Assembly: GCA_963806045.1 (NCBI GenBank)
Contig: CAWDWP010000016.1
Coordinates: forward strand, 62,001 to 126,000
DNA: 64,000 bases
DNA from: DATCHW01 sp963806045
GTDB lineage: Bacteria > Bacteroidota > Ignavibacteria > Tepidaquicellales > Tepidaquicellaceae
Reading direction: 5' to 3'
Shown here in pieces: positions 7,619 to 16,079 of this stretch. The notes under the pieces were generated by a model. It made no database searches, was not told where the DNA came from, and saw nothing but the letters and a program-made list of their open reading frames with translations. Every line of letters starts with the position of its first letter. The stretch's first letter is position 1. Made by a program: the position numbers and the translations under genes.

Positions 7619-8767
7619 TCATTTCAAAATTTCATCACCTACGAAATTACGGTAAAGTGATAACTGATCTAAAATAAAATCATATGCTTTACTGTTATCC
7701 GCAATAATTTCCGCAATTATGATTCCAAGACCTGGTCCAATCATAAATCCCTGACCGCACATTCCAACAGCAATGAAATAATTTTCAACTTCTTTCGTAA
7801 GCCCTACAATAGGAAATCCATCCGGAGTCATTGGATATAAACCTCTCCAGGTTCTTCGAACTCTTATGTTTCTAAGCCGAGGATATATTTCCAGCATCCT
7901 TCTTATTACAAGCGGCAGAAATACTGACGTGTTATCACAATCAGTTCCAACTATTGGAGGTCGCGGAGTTATGCAAAAAACTATCTGTCCTTCCTTATTT
8001 TGATAAAAATAATAGTTCGCAGATTCAGCATCTGCTCTTATATCAACTATCATCGGTTTAAAAATTGGATTTACCGGTTCTGTTATCCCCGCTTCATGGG
8101 AGTCGGGAATAACCGGTAAATCTATTCCAACCATTTTCCCGATTGCATGTGCATCGGCTCCTGAAGCATTTATAACAAATTTTGTGCTGAATTCATCTTT
8201 ATCTGATTTTATAATAAAACTTTTATCTTTGTTTATAACAGTATTAATTACATTCTGATTGAAAAAAAATTCCACACCATTTTTGCGTGACATAGAATAA
8301 TATGCACCGGCTACTTTCAAAGGTGATGCAGAGCCATCTTCCGGTGAAAAAATTCCTCCAAGAAGGTTATTTGAATTAATTCCCGGGACAATTTCTTTCA
8401 CCTGTTCGGCAGAAACCCAATCTATATTTAGATTGAACTGTTTTTGTTTAACTAATAGATTTTTAAGTGAGTTTTCTATCTCGTCATTATAAGCCGGGTA
8501 AAGATATCCACCTTGTATCCAGTCAACATCCTTGCCGAATTCTTCGTTCATACTTTTGATAACATCGATCGAATAACGGCATATTTTTATTTTAGCAGGG
8601 TCAGAAAAAGTTGCCCTAATGCCGCCAATTGCTGCTCTATTTTGACCCCTACCTTCAGATGCAAATTTGTCAATTACCGCAATCTTAAGTTTTTTTTGTG
8701 AAAGATAAAAAGCGGCTGGTAATCCTATGCTTCCCGCTCCGATTATTACAACATCAAATGTTCTCAA
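7619..8767 (-). CDS. FAD-dependent amine/imino-acid oxidoreductase, DadA/SoxB-like subunit
   Basis: This 382-residue member of the D-amino-acid oxidase (DAO) superfamily has an N-terminal dinucleotide fold (VVIIGAGSIGLPAAFYLS, residues 6-23). Its C-terminal part has GLYPMTPDGFPIVG and VGMCGQGFMIGPGLG, typical of sarcosine oxidase beta and glycine/D-amino-acid oxidases. It lies seven bases after the stop of the 691-residue multi-cofactor gene. The pair matches the beta and alpha subunits of sarcosine oxidase-like, opine oxidase-like or dye-linked L-proline dehydrogenase complexes. It should bind FAD and oxidise a secondary amine or amino acid, passing electrons to the partner's iron-sulfur centres. 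The exact substrate cannot be told. Confidence 0.85.
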   Translation of the reverse strand: MRTFDVVIIGAGSIGLPAAFYLSQKKLKIAVIDKFASEGRGQNRAAIGGIRATFSDPAKIKICRYSIDVIKSMNEEFGKDVDWIQGGYLYPAYNDEIENSLKNLLVKQKQFNLNIDWVSAEQVKEIVPGINSNNLLGGIFSPEDGSASPLKVAGAYYSMSRKNGVEFFFNQNVINTVINKDKSFIIKSDKDEFSTKFVINASGADAHAIGKMVGIDLPVIPDSHEAGITEPVNPIFKPMIVDIRADAESANYYFYQNKEGQIVFCITPRPPIVGTDCDNTSVFLPLVIRRMLEIYPRLRNIRVRRTWRGLYPMTPDGFPIVGLTKEVENYFIAVGMCGQGFMIGPGLGIIIAEIIADNSKAYDFILDQLSLYRNFVGDEILK

Positions 8768-8774
8768 TTATTTT

Positions 8775-10850
8775 TTAAACTCCTTTCTCATTCACGAGTG
8801 AGCACATTGGAATTTCGATTGTCAAAGGTCTTTTTGTTGCAGGAGCAACCTCGTACCATTCGGTCCCTGCCATTTTGAATACCCGGGGTAATAGAACAGA
8901 ACAAGTGCGAGACCCGCAGGCACCCATTCCCACACGTATTTGTTTTAACTGGTTAGCATCGAGAATGTCATTTTCCTTAATGAAATCGACGACTTTGTTA
9001 ACTGTAACTCTTTCGCACCTGCATACAATTCCGTTACCTGGTAGATAGTTGAAAACGGGTTTTTCAAGTGGTTTTGTTTTTTCGGGATTCTGTACTCGGA
9101 TACCGGCAATTTTTCCGGCATTTTGTAGAAGCACTTTAAAAGATATGAGATATGTTTTATACCTTTTATTATAATTGATTGATATCACCTCACCTTTTTC
9201 AAGATAATTTCCTTCTATATCAGTAAGCGGAACAAAATCATTTACATTGAAATCCGGTTTAAATTCGTGAGGCAAAATTACTTCTGCGAAATCCCCATAT
9301 AATTTTTTTGTTAAAGTGACTGCTAATCCGGGGCAAACAGCAACACACTGCCCGCATTTTGTACATTTTCCTATAAATTCAGGCAAATCCATAATATTTC
9401 CCAATTTGTCATTTAATCTAATTGCATCAGAAGGACAAACAGAAGTACAGGGATTGCAAGGTATCTCCTGATTGCAATGAAATATAGGTGTATATTCTTC
9501 ACTGATTTCTTTTTCTGTTAACTGAAATATCGCACCAGGTTTTGATTTTAAAATCTCTGCTTTTTCGTAAAAACTTTTATCAATAGATAAATTTTTTCCA
9601 AGCTTTTTGGCAAGCTGTAATCCCGCAATTCTTCCTCCGAACATTGCGGACGACGCTTCTGCTATTTCGTCTGCATCTCCCGTTTTTACAGCAGTAATTC
9701 CAAATTGTACAGCAGTATTATAAAATTCATCAATTGAAGTTAATCCAACTGCAATTAAAAGTGTATCTACTAAAAATGTCTTAGCTGTTTCTAATATAGG
9801 ATTAAAATTTTCATCAACTTCCGCAATCGTTATTCTCTCAACTTTTCCATCGCCTTCGGCTGTAAGAATTGTATTATTGAGATAAATGGGCACCCCCATT
9901 CTTTTAATCTTGTCAGAATGGACTTTATATCCGGAAACTTCATTTAAAATGTCTGCTATTCCAACAGCAGTTATTCCAGCTTGAAGAGCGTGATATGAAG
10001 CAATTAAGCCTACATTACCACTACCAATAATAAATATTCTATCAGAAGCTTTTATAAGGTCACGATTTACGAGTGTTTGAAAAGCTCCGGCTCCATATAC
10101 TCCCGGTAAATCATTTCCGGGAAATATCACATTTCTTTCTCTTGCTCCGGATGAAATTACTATTCCGTCAAAATCAACAATTGCATAATTTTTGAAATTA
10201 ATAAATAATCCGGCTTTTTTGTCTTTATAAAGACCTGCAACGGTTGTATTTGTGAAAATTTTAATGTTTTTAAAAGTCCTGACTTCTTTTTCAAGAATTT
10301 CAGCGATTTCGATACCGCGTTTTCCTGAATAACAATCTTCGATTGAGCCAAAGAACTTGTGAGTTTGAAGAAGTAATTTTCCTCCAAGTTTATCTTTATC
10401 ATCGACTAATATTATTTCGAATCCCAATTTTGCTAGTTCTATTGCAGCGGTCAATCCTGAAGGTCCACCTCCGGCTATAAGGATATCGCATTTGAACTTT
10501 TTAAGCTCGAAACCGATAAATTCACTATCATCTTTCGGCAAATCAGGAAAATGTATCAGTTTTCGTACATCCATATCCTCTCTTAGGGGTGTTATGCAAG
10601 ATTTTAAAGGTATTCCATTAATTATCAGAGTACAGTGGGAACATTGTCCATTGGAACAAAAGATGCCCTGTGGTGCATTTTCAACCTGATGTATAGAAAA
10701 TTCTTTTATACCGTTCGCAAATAATGCGGAAGACACAGGTTCATTTTCAATTCCGGTTAATTGTTCTCCATTGAATCTGAAATTTATAAATTTGGGATTG
10801 TTTTCAATTTTTAAGATTGGATGATTTGTGATCCTATGCATATTATTCAT
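8775..10850 (-). CDS. Multi-cofactor amine dehydrogenase alpha subunit (2Fe-2S, FAD/NAD, 4Fe-4S, BFD)
   Basis: This 691-residue protein has, in order: a 2Fe-2S ferredoxin-like domain with C65, C70, C73 and C85; an FAD domain (AGGGPSG at about 127-133); a second nucleotide fold (FIIGSGNVGL); a ferredoxin module with CNPCTSVCP and CTKCGQCVAVCP; and a C-terminal BFD-like 2Fe-2S domain (VCRCERVT, then GMGACGSRTC). This layout is known from sarcosine oxidase alpha, opine oxidase A, HcnA/B fusions and archaeal proline dehydrogenase alpha. The complete 4Fe-4S module suggests a dehydrogenase feeding electrons onward rather than an oxidase. It is the first gene of the pair with the FAD subunit at 7619-8767. 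Confidence 0.88.
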   Translation of the reverse strand: MNNMHRITNHPILKIENNPKFINFRFNGEQLTGIENEPVSSALFANGIKEFSIHQVENAPQGIFCSNGQCSHCTLIINGIPLKSCITPLREDMDVRKLIHFPDLPKDDSEFIGFELKKFKCDILIAGGGPSGLTAAIELAKLGFEIILVDDKDKLGGKLLLQTHKFFGSIEDCYSGKRGIEIAEILEKEVRTFKNIKIFTNTTVAGLYKDKKAGLFINFKNYAIVDFDGIVISSGARERNVIFPGNDLPGVYGAGAFQTLVNRDLIKASDRIFIIGSGNVGLIASYHALQAGITAVGIADILNEVSGYKVHSDKIKRMGVPIYLNNTILTAEGDGKVERITIAEVDENFNPILETAKTFLVDTLLIAVGLTSIDEFYNTAVQFGITAVKTGDADEIAEASSAMFGGRIAGLQLAKKLGKNLSIDKSFYEKAEILKSKPGAIFQLTEKEISEEYTPIFHCNQEIPCNPCTSVCPSDAIRLNDKLGNIMDLPEFIGKCTKCGQCVAVCPGLAVTLTKKLYGDFAEVILPHEFKPDFNVNDFVPLTDIEGNYLEKGEVISINYNKRYKTYLISFKVLLQNAGKIAGIRVQNPEKTKPLEKPVFNYLPGNGIVCRCERVTVNKVVDFIKENDILDANQLKQIRVGMGACGSRTCSVLLPRVFKMAGTEWYEVAPATKRPLTIEIPMCSLVNEKGV

Positions 10851-11084
10851 TCGATTTTGATAAAATAACCATTGAATTATTACTGAATATCATATATTTT
10901 GTATTTCAAAAATAATTGTAACAGAAAACTTATTAAATGGAAAAATTTTCATTTTGCTTATTATTAAAAGATTAATGGAATTTTAAAGCTAATAGATTTA
11001 TATTTGGTTTTTTATTTAATATAAAAATATCTATATTTCATATTTACGAAAATTTTTTGAGTTAACTAAATTAATATTTTTAAA

Positions 11085-11393
11085 ATGTTTGCAATTGTAA
11101 ATATCAAAGGTGTACAGTATAAAATAGCTGAAAATAATAAGTTATTTGTACCGAAATTAAAGGAAGAAGTTGGTTCAAAAGTGTCTTTTGACGATGTTTT
11201 GATGTATTCACCGGACGGTACTACGTTTGAAATTGGTACTCCAAGATTAAAAAAGAAGGTGGAAGCGACGGTGTTATCCCAGGTTAAAGATGATAAAATT
11301 GTAGTATTTAAGAAGAAAAGAAGAAAAGGATACCGAGTTAGAAAAGGTCACAGACAACAATTTACCGAAATTCAAATCGATAAAATCAATTAA
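11085..11393 (+). CDS. rplU: 50S ribosomal protein L21
   Basis: This 102-residue bL21 protein has usual length and landmarks: MFAIVNIKGVQYKI at the start and the basic KKKRRKGYRVRKGHRQ segment that contacts 23S rRNA. It starts a rplU-rpmA-mdh run and is divergent from the dehydrogenase operon across a 234-base AT-rich spacer. I see no clear promoter match in that spacer and no Shine-Dalgarno sequence before the ATG, which is common in this phylum group. Confidence 0.97.
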   Translation: MFAIVNIKGVQYKIAENNKLFVPKLKEEVGSKVSFDDVLMYSPDGTTFEIGTPRLKKKVEATVLSQVKDDKIVVFKKKRRKGYRVRKGHRQQFTEIQIDKIN

Positions 11394-11431
11394 TTAAGTT
11401 TTATAGAATATTATATTAAGGAGAATTAAGT

Positions 11432-11686
11432 ATGGCTCATAAAAAAGGATTAGGTAGTTCTAAAAACGGAAGAGATTCGCAATCACAAAGACTCGGAGTA
11501 AAAAGATTCGGTGGAGAGCGTGTTTTGGCAGGAACGATTATTATCAGACAAAAAGGAACAAAATTCTTACCGGGTGATAATGTCGGATTAGGAAAAGACT
11601 ACACCATTTTCTCTCTGATTGATGGTGTTGTAAAGTTCACAGATAAAAACGACAGAAAGAAAGTGAACGTATTACCCGTAGCTTAA
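11432..11686 (+). CDS. rpmA: 50S ribosomal protein L27
   Basis: This 84-residue bL27 has the conserved N-terminus MAHKKGLGSSKNGRDSQSQR, whose tail reaches the peptidyl-transferase centre, and the segment GTIIIRQKGTKFLPGDNVG. No N-terminal leader peptide of the Firmicutes type is present. AAGGAG precedes the ATG. It sits 38 bases after rplU, the near-universal arrangement. Confidence 0.98.
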   Translation: MAHKKGLGSSKNGRDSQSQRLGVKRFGGERVLAGTIIIRQKGTKFLPGDNVGLGKDYTIFSLIDGVVKFTDKNDRKKVNVLPVA

Positions 11687-11725
11687 TTTTGGTTTAAACT
11701 CTTTTATAAAATAAATTAAATCAAA

Positions 11726-12667
11726 ATGAAAATCTCAATCGTTGGAGCCGGAAATGTTGGCGCAACAACAGCCCAGATTATCGTTGATAAGTATCTTGCA
11801 AATGATGTGATACTTCTCGATGTCGTTGAAGGAGTCCCTCAGGGAAAAGCTCTTGATATCTATCAGTCTGCTGCAATCCAGCATTCTGATACTAAAATAT
11901 TTGGAACTAACACTTATGAACCTACGGCTAATTCAGATATTGCTGTTATTACTGCAGGTGTCCCGAGAAAGCCCGGTATGTCCAGAGACGACCTGATTTC
12001 CATCAATTCAGATATTGTTAAAATTGCTACGAAGGAAATTGTAAAATATTCTCCTAATTGTATTGTGATAGTTGTCAGTAATCCTCTGGATGTAATGACT
12101 TATGTTGCATTTGTAGCAAGCCATTTTCCCCGCAACAAAGTTATAGGAATGTCGGGTGTACTTGATACTGCAAGATTTAAAACGTTCATTTGTATGGAAC
12201 TAAATGTTTCTATTGAGAACATCAATGCTCTGGTATTGGGAGGTCACGGAGATTCCATGGTGCCGCTTGTAAGATATTCTACCGTTGCAGGTATTCCTCT
12301 TGCTGATCTTCTTCCAAAAGACAGGCTGGAAGCTCTTATCGACAGAACCAGAAACGGCGGAGCCGAGATAGTAAAATACCTTAAAACAGGAAGCGCATTT
12401 TATGCCCCGGCTGCAAGCATTGTGCAGATGATTGATACCATTGTGAATAACAGGCATAGAATATTATCTGCTTGTGTATATTTACAGGGTGAATATGGTC
12501 ACAGCGATGTTTGTCTGGGTGTTCCGGTTAAATTAGGTAGAAATGGTATGGAAGAAATTGTACCGATGAGATTAACAAAAGAAGAAACTGAAGCGTTTGA
12601 CAAGTCCGCTGAAGATGTTAAAGAATTATTGAAAAAAATGGACAGCGGTAATACTAAGAAAAAATAA
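11726..12667 (+). CDS. mdh: Malate dehydrogenase (LDH-like type)
   Basis: This 313-residue NAD-dependent enzyme interconverts malate and oxaloacetate in the TCA cycle. It has the Rossmann motif GAGNVGATTA at 7-16 and the NAD-selective Asp in LLDVVEG. The substrate loop PRKPGMSR carries Arg where lactate dehydrogenases carry Gln. The catalytic His lies in GGHGDSMVPL and a substrate Arg in SGVLDTARF. This is the LDH-like MDH group usual in Chlorobi and Bacteroidetes. It lies 39 bases after rpmA and ends at a strong terminator. Confidence 0.95.
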   Translation: MKISIVGAGNVGATTAQIIVDKYLANDVILLDVVEGVPQGKALDIYQSAAIQHSDTKIFGTNTYEPTANSDIAVITAGVPRKPGMSRDDLISINSDIVKIATKEIVKYSPNCIVIVVSNPLDVMTYVAFVASHFPRNKVIGMSGVLDTARFKTFICMELNVSIENINALVLGGHGDSMVPLVRYSTVAGIPLADLLPKDRLEALIDRTRNGGAEIVKYLKTGSAFYAPAASIVQMIDTIVNNRHRILSACVYLQGEYGHSDVCLGVPVKLGRNGMEEIVPMRLTKEETEAFDKSAEDVKELLKKMDSGNTKKK

Positions 12668-12687
12668 AAGAAGTATAGAATTATAAT

Positions 12688-12722
12688 AAAAAAGGGAAAC
12701 TCAAAAGAGTTTCCCTTTTTTA
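12688..12722. terminator. Strong bidirectional terminator after mdh
   Basis: AAGGGAAACTC pairs perfectly with GAGTTTCCCTT around an AAAA loop, with A-runs on the left and T-runs on the right, so it can work on both strands. It separates mdh from the convergent anti-sigma-factor-like gene. Confidence 0.92.
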
Positions 12723-12750
12723 TTTAGACAAAATATTATCAATGATTTAA

Positions 12751-13152
12751 CTATTTCACCATTGTCATAACAATTAAAGTACCTGTTGTGCTCGAAAAAA
12801 CTTCTACCCTATCTACAAGTGATTTGATCAGAAATAAACCTCTCCCGGATTCTTTAAACAGATTCTCTTCTGTCGTTGGATCCGGTATCTTATTAATATC
12901 AAACCCTTCGCCCTCATCTTTTACTTTAACGCAAAATATGGTTTCATCATACGATAAATTTACATTTACTTTTTTAGAAGGATTGTTTTTATTTCCATGT
13001 ACAATTGCATTAACACAAGCTTCTGTGACAGCAATAAGAAAATTAACATATTTCATCTCATCTGCTTTGAATTCATTATTAATCTCAAATATAAGGTTTT
13101 CAACCTTTGAGATTTCATTTCTATTACTGATTATAATATTGTATTCTTTCAA
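12751..13152 (-). CDS. RsbW-like ATP-binding anti-sigma/serine kinase domain protein
   Basis: This 133-residue stand-alone GHKL ATPase has the N-box TEACVNAIVHGN and G boxes (VKDEGEGFD, SGRGLFLIKSLVD). This is the HATPase_c_2 family to which RsbW and SpoIIAB belong. These kinases phosphorylate STAS-domain antagonists and bind sigma factors in partner-switching systems. No STAS or PP2C partner lies in the window, so its target is unknown. It lies 14 bases after the barrel gene at 13167 on the same strand and may be co-transcribed with it. Confidence 0.85.
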   Translation of the reverse strand: MKEYNIIISNRNEISKVENLIFEINNEFKADEMKYVNFLIAVTEACVNAIVHGNKNNPSKKVNVNLSYDETIFCVKVKDEGEGFDINKIPDPTTEENLFKESGRGLFLIKSLVDRVEVFSSTTGTLIVMTMVK

Positions 13153-13166
13153 AATAAATTTTTATA

Positions 13167-15065
13167 CTATAAATACCACATTACATATATATAAAGGTTA
13201 TCAGAATTATTACTGAATGAACTAAGGTTAGATGACGTTATATCACGGCTGGCTACAATATTAATACTTGATTTTTTATTCAAGTTAACTGTAAACCTCG
13301 CATACGGTCCATAACTTTTTATAGTTCTCTTCAAAAATTTTTCTCCATTATCAAATTCAAATTGCTTTTGAATAAAATACCTGTATCCAAAAGATAAATT
13401 TAAAAAATCGTAAAATAAATAACTTATTTGTGAACTTACTTTTTTTTCATCGTAGTACATTATAGGCCGCTCCGAAAATTCTTTTTGTCTGAATTCCCCC
13501 TGCTCATACAGCCTGATATCACTTATAATTTCAGCTCCAATTCTTTTTGTAATTTGATAATCTACAGAATCTCTTAAATTCAGCTGTCTGAAAGAAAAGC
13601 TTTGTATCTGTGATATTACATCCTCAAAATCATAAACAGTATAATTTGCCAATACCTGAAACTGGTTTTTGGTCACCAGGTTTGGAATTGGGGCATAGTA
13701 ACTCCTTGATGTAAGCTTATATATTTTGTTCGTATTATTATTTGCACTCTTTTCTTTTAAAATATACTTCGTGTTTGAAATATTCACATCAAATGTTGTT
13801 TCTATCATAAAATTCCTGAGATTATCATATACATGCGCTACCGAATAAATGAATGCTGCTTCATCCCTATCATCAAAATTGTCTTTGCTTTCAGTATCAT
13901 ACCTCAAAATGGAGGATGTGTTATAAAATTTAAAATAATTCGTATTAGATAGTTTATATTGTAATTCCAGGAATAATGTAGTAAATCTGCTGTTATTATT
14001 TTTATTATTCTCCACCTTCTCTATATCTCTTATCTGAGCAGGATTTAGAGCGTCACTATTTATCAAATTATGAGTTTCTGATCTTTCGGAATAAGCGAGA
14101 CTTGCAGAAGAAAATAAATTATTATATTTGAATTCCAATTTTCCAGATGCTCCGAAAATATTTTCTGACATTTTTGTATCATAAATATTATCGATTAATA
14201 AACTGGAAGTATTGGATTTATAATTATATTCCAAATTTACATTTCTGGTACTATAAAGGCCTGTTATAGTGGCAATCAACGCTTTAGTGAAAATATAATT
14301 CAGCCTGTCTTGAACCGAAAAAAGATTCTCTGTTCTGGATTGTATATTATTATTAACATTATATTCATTTATTATACTTGGAGTTGCAGGGATATAAAAT
14401 GAATATTTACTATTATAAGCTTTTAGCTCGCCATAATTCTGGGAATTTTCGGAAAATTTTTTCGCTAAAGATGCATCAATTTCATAATTGTGATTAACTT
14501 TAGGGCTTAAATCTTCATACATTAAATTCATCCGTGCATTTGCAATATAATCCTGAATATATAAATCATGAGCTTCCCCCAAAATACTTCCACTAAAACC
14601 GTTCGTTTTTTCTCCAATCTGCTCATCACTTTTAAACCCTGCTTTTGAATTAAAATTAATCCCGGCGATAGGATAATAATCAAAATTAGCGTACATAAAA
14701 TCATACCTGTTCCGATTCAATTCAGTATTTCTGTTATCAGAAAGGTTTTTGGTGTGGAATCCCAATCCTATTCCTGTATTTTTTTTTATACTGTAATTTA
14801 CGGACATATCCATATCAGACATTTCTTTTGCGAAATTTTCATTTAACTTAGAAACATCTGAAGCATAATTACCAGACAAAAGTAAATAAAACTTATTAAA
14901 CTGTTTATTGATTTTCAGATTGGTTCTGAGTAAAGCATTATTGACGTTGTTCTCAAAATTTGTGAAAAGAAAATTTGTAGAATCTTTATAGGTATCAAAT
15001 AACTGGGAGTAACATATCGAACACGTGATATTCAGCATAATAATACTAAGAAAAAGCTTCTTCAT
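13167..15065 (-). CDS. Large outer-membrane beta-barrel protein, unknown function
   Basis: The 632-residue protein has an N-terminal signal peptide (MKKLFLSIIMLNITCSICYS). The rest is dominated by Asn, Ser, Tyr and alternating aromatic residues (YELQYKLS-like strands, FGYRYFIQKQFEFD). This strongly suggests a barrel of many strands. It ends in a Tyr/Trp-rich strand (LYIYVMWYL), a typical outer-membrane C-terminus. I do not recognise a named family. Its start overlaps the end of the ABC ATPase gene by 20 bases, so expression is probably coupled to it. Confidence 0.6.
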   Translation of the reverse strand: MKKLFLSIIMLNITCSICYSQLFDTYKDSTNFLFTNFENNVNNALLRTNLKINKQFNKFYLLLSGNYASDVSKLNENFAKEMSDMDMSVNYSIKKNTGIGLGFHTKNLSDNRNTELNRNRYDFMYANFDYYPIAGINFNSKAGFKSDEQIGEKTNGFSGSILGEAHDLYIQDYIANARMNLMYEDLSPKVNHNYEIDASLAKKFSENSQNYGELKAYNSKYSFYIPATPSIINEYNVNNNIQSRTENLFSVQDRLNYIFTKALIATITGLYSTRNVNLEYNYKSNTSSLLIDNIYDTKMSENIFGASGKLEFKYNNLFSSASLAYSERSETHNLINSDALNPAQIRDIEKVENNKNNNSRFTTLFLELQYKLSNTNYFKFYNTSSILRYDTESKDNFDDRDEAAFIYSVAHVYDNLRNFMIETTFDVNISNTKYILKEKSANNNTNKIYKLTSRSYYAPIPNLVTKNQFQVLANYTVYDFEDVISQIQSFSFRQLNLRDSVDYQITKRIGAEIISDIRLYEQGEFRQKEFSERPIMYYDEKKVSSQISYLFYDFLNLSFGYRYFIQKQFEFDNGEKFLKRTIKSYGPYARFTVNLNKKSSINIVASRDITSSNLSSFSNNSDNLYIYVMWYL

Positions 15066-15804
15066 AAGAAAATTTTCTTACGGAGTTTTCGGAATACATC
15101 CCCTTGAACAGATTTTCCAGGTTAGTATAATCCTCTGAATTTTTAAGCTCTATTGAGCTTTTATCAAGTTTTATTAATCCTTTTTCAATTATAATAATTT
15201 TCGTAGAAATTTTTTCTGTTAGGTCAAGCAAATGTGAACAATAAAAAATAGTTTTATTCTTTTGTGAAAGCTTGCTTATTATATCCTGAAAAATGATTAT
15301 AGAATTGGCATCTAGACCATTTAAAGGTTCATCCAAAAATATCACTTTCGGGTCATGAAGCAGTGCTGATGTAATTAAAACTTTTTGCTTGTTACCTTTT
15401 GATAAAATTCCTATTGATTCTTTAATGTACTGCGAAAAATCGAAAAGTGAAGAAAAATAATTGACACGTTTTTTCAATGTTATTGCAGGCAGATTATATA
15501 CATCACCTATAAATTCAAAATATTCATTCACTTTAAGTGAATTAAAAAGAGCTGAAGACTCCGGAACATATCCCGAAATTTTTTTAAGCTCAATTTCATT
15601 CTCCGGTAATTTCAGACCATATACAATTATGTCACCACTGTCAAATTTCAAACTTCCAGTTAAGATTTTTACTGTTGTAGATTTCCCCGCACCATTTACT
15701 CCTATATAACCGCAAATCTCTCCTTCGTTAATCCTAAATGAAATATTATTAAGTGCAATAATATCATCAGAATATTTCTTTGTGAGACCCTTAACTTCAA
15801 TCAT
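15046..15804 (-). CDS. ABC transporter ATP-binding protein (ABC-2/CcmA type), no adjacent permease
   Basis: This 252-residue nucleotide-binding domain has Walker A GVNGAGKST and Walker B VIFLDEP. The signature reads LSKGNKQK rather than LSGGQ, a form common in ABC-2 exporters. The H-loop His is in FYCSHLLDL. Such ATPases usually pair with an ABC-2 permease, but none is encoded nearby. Instead the next gene, overlapping by 20 bases, is a large outer-membrane barrel. The transported substrate is unknown. Confidence 0.88.
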   Translation of the reverse strand: MIEVKGLTKKYSDDIIALNNISFRINEGEICGYIGVNGAGKSTTVKILTGSLKFDSGDIIVYGLKLPENEIELKKISGYVPESSALFNSLKVNEYFEFIGDVYNLPAITLKKRVNYFSSLFDFSQYIKESIGILSKGNKQKVLITSALLHDPKVIFLDEPLNGLDANSIIIFQDIISKLSQKNKTIFYCSHLLDLTEKISTKIIIIEKGLIKLDKSSIELKNSEDYTNLENLFKGMYSENSVRKFSYEEAFS

Positions 15805-15971
15805 ATAACTGCAAATTATAAAAGATTTAGCTTAAATAAAATTTAAAAGAAACAAAAATTAAATTAATAATTTCAAGTCTTATGAGTTCAAATTATATAT
15901 AAATTATCCATTTATAAGCATTTATAATTCATTGATATTATTTCTTTAAATAGTTATTTTCCGAAAAATTA

Positions 15972-16056
15972 GCTCAAATGGCGGAACTGGTAGACGCGCT
16001 GCATTCAGGGTGCAGTCTTAGTTATTAAGGTGGGGGTTCGAGTCCCCCTTTGAGCA
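15972..16056 (+). tRNA. tRNA-Leu (anticodon CAG)
   Basis: The acceptor arms GCTCAAA (15972-15978) and TTTGAGC (16049-16055) pair fully. The anticodon stem CTGCA/TGCAG encloses the loop TTCAGGG, giving anticodon CAG. The T arm is GGGGG-TTCGAGT-CCCCC. The long variable region, seen in the TCTTAGTTATTAAGGT segment, is the class II feature expected for Leu. The CCA end is not encoded. Confidence 0.96.
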
Positions 16057-16079
16057 CAAAAAAACAAAATATATGAGAA

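Noticed and set aside
11003..11039. Bacteroidota-type promoter (TTTG / TATATTTC) upstream of rplU
   Set aside because: The spacing is 25 bases against the usual 17-23 and one -7 base differs. In AT-rich DNA this is too weak to call.
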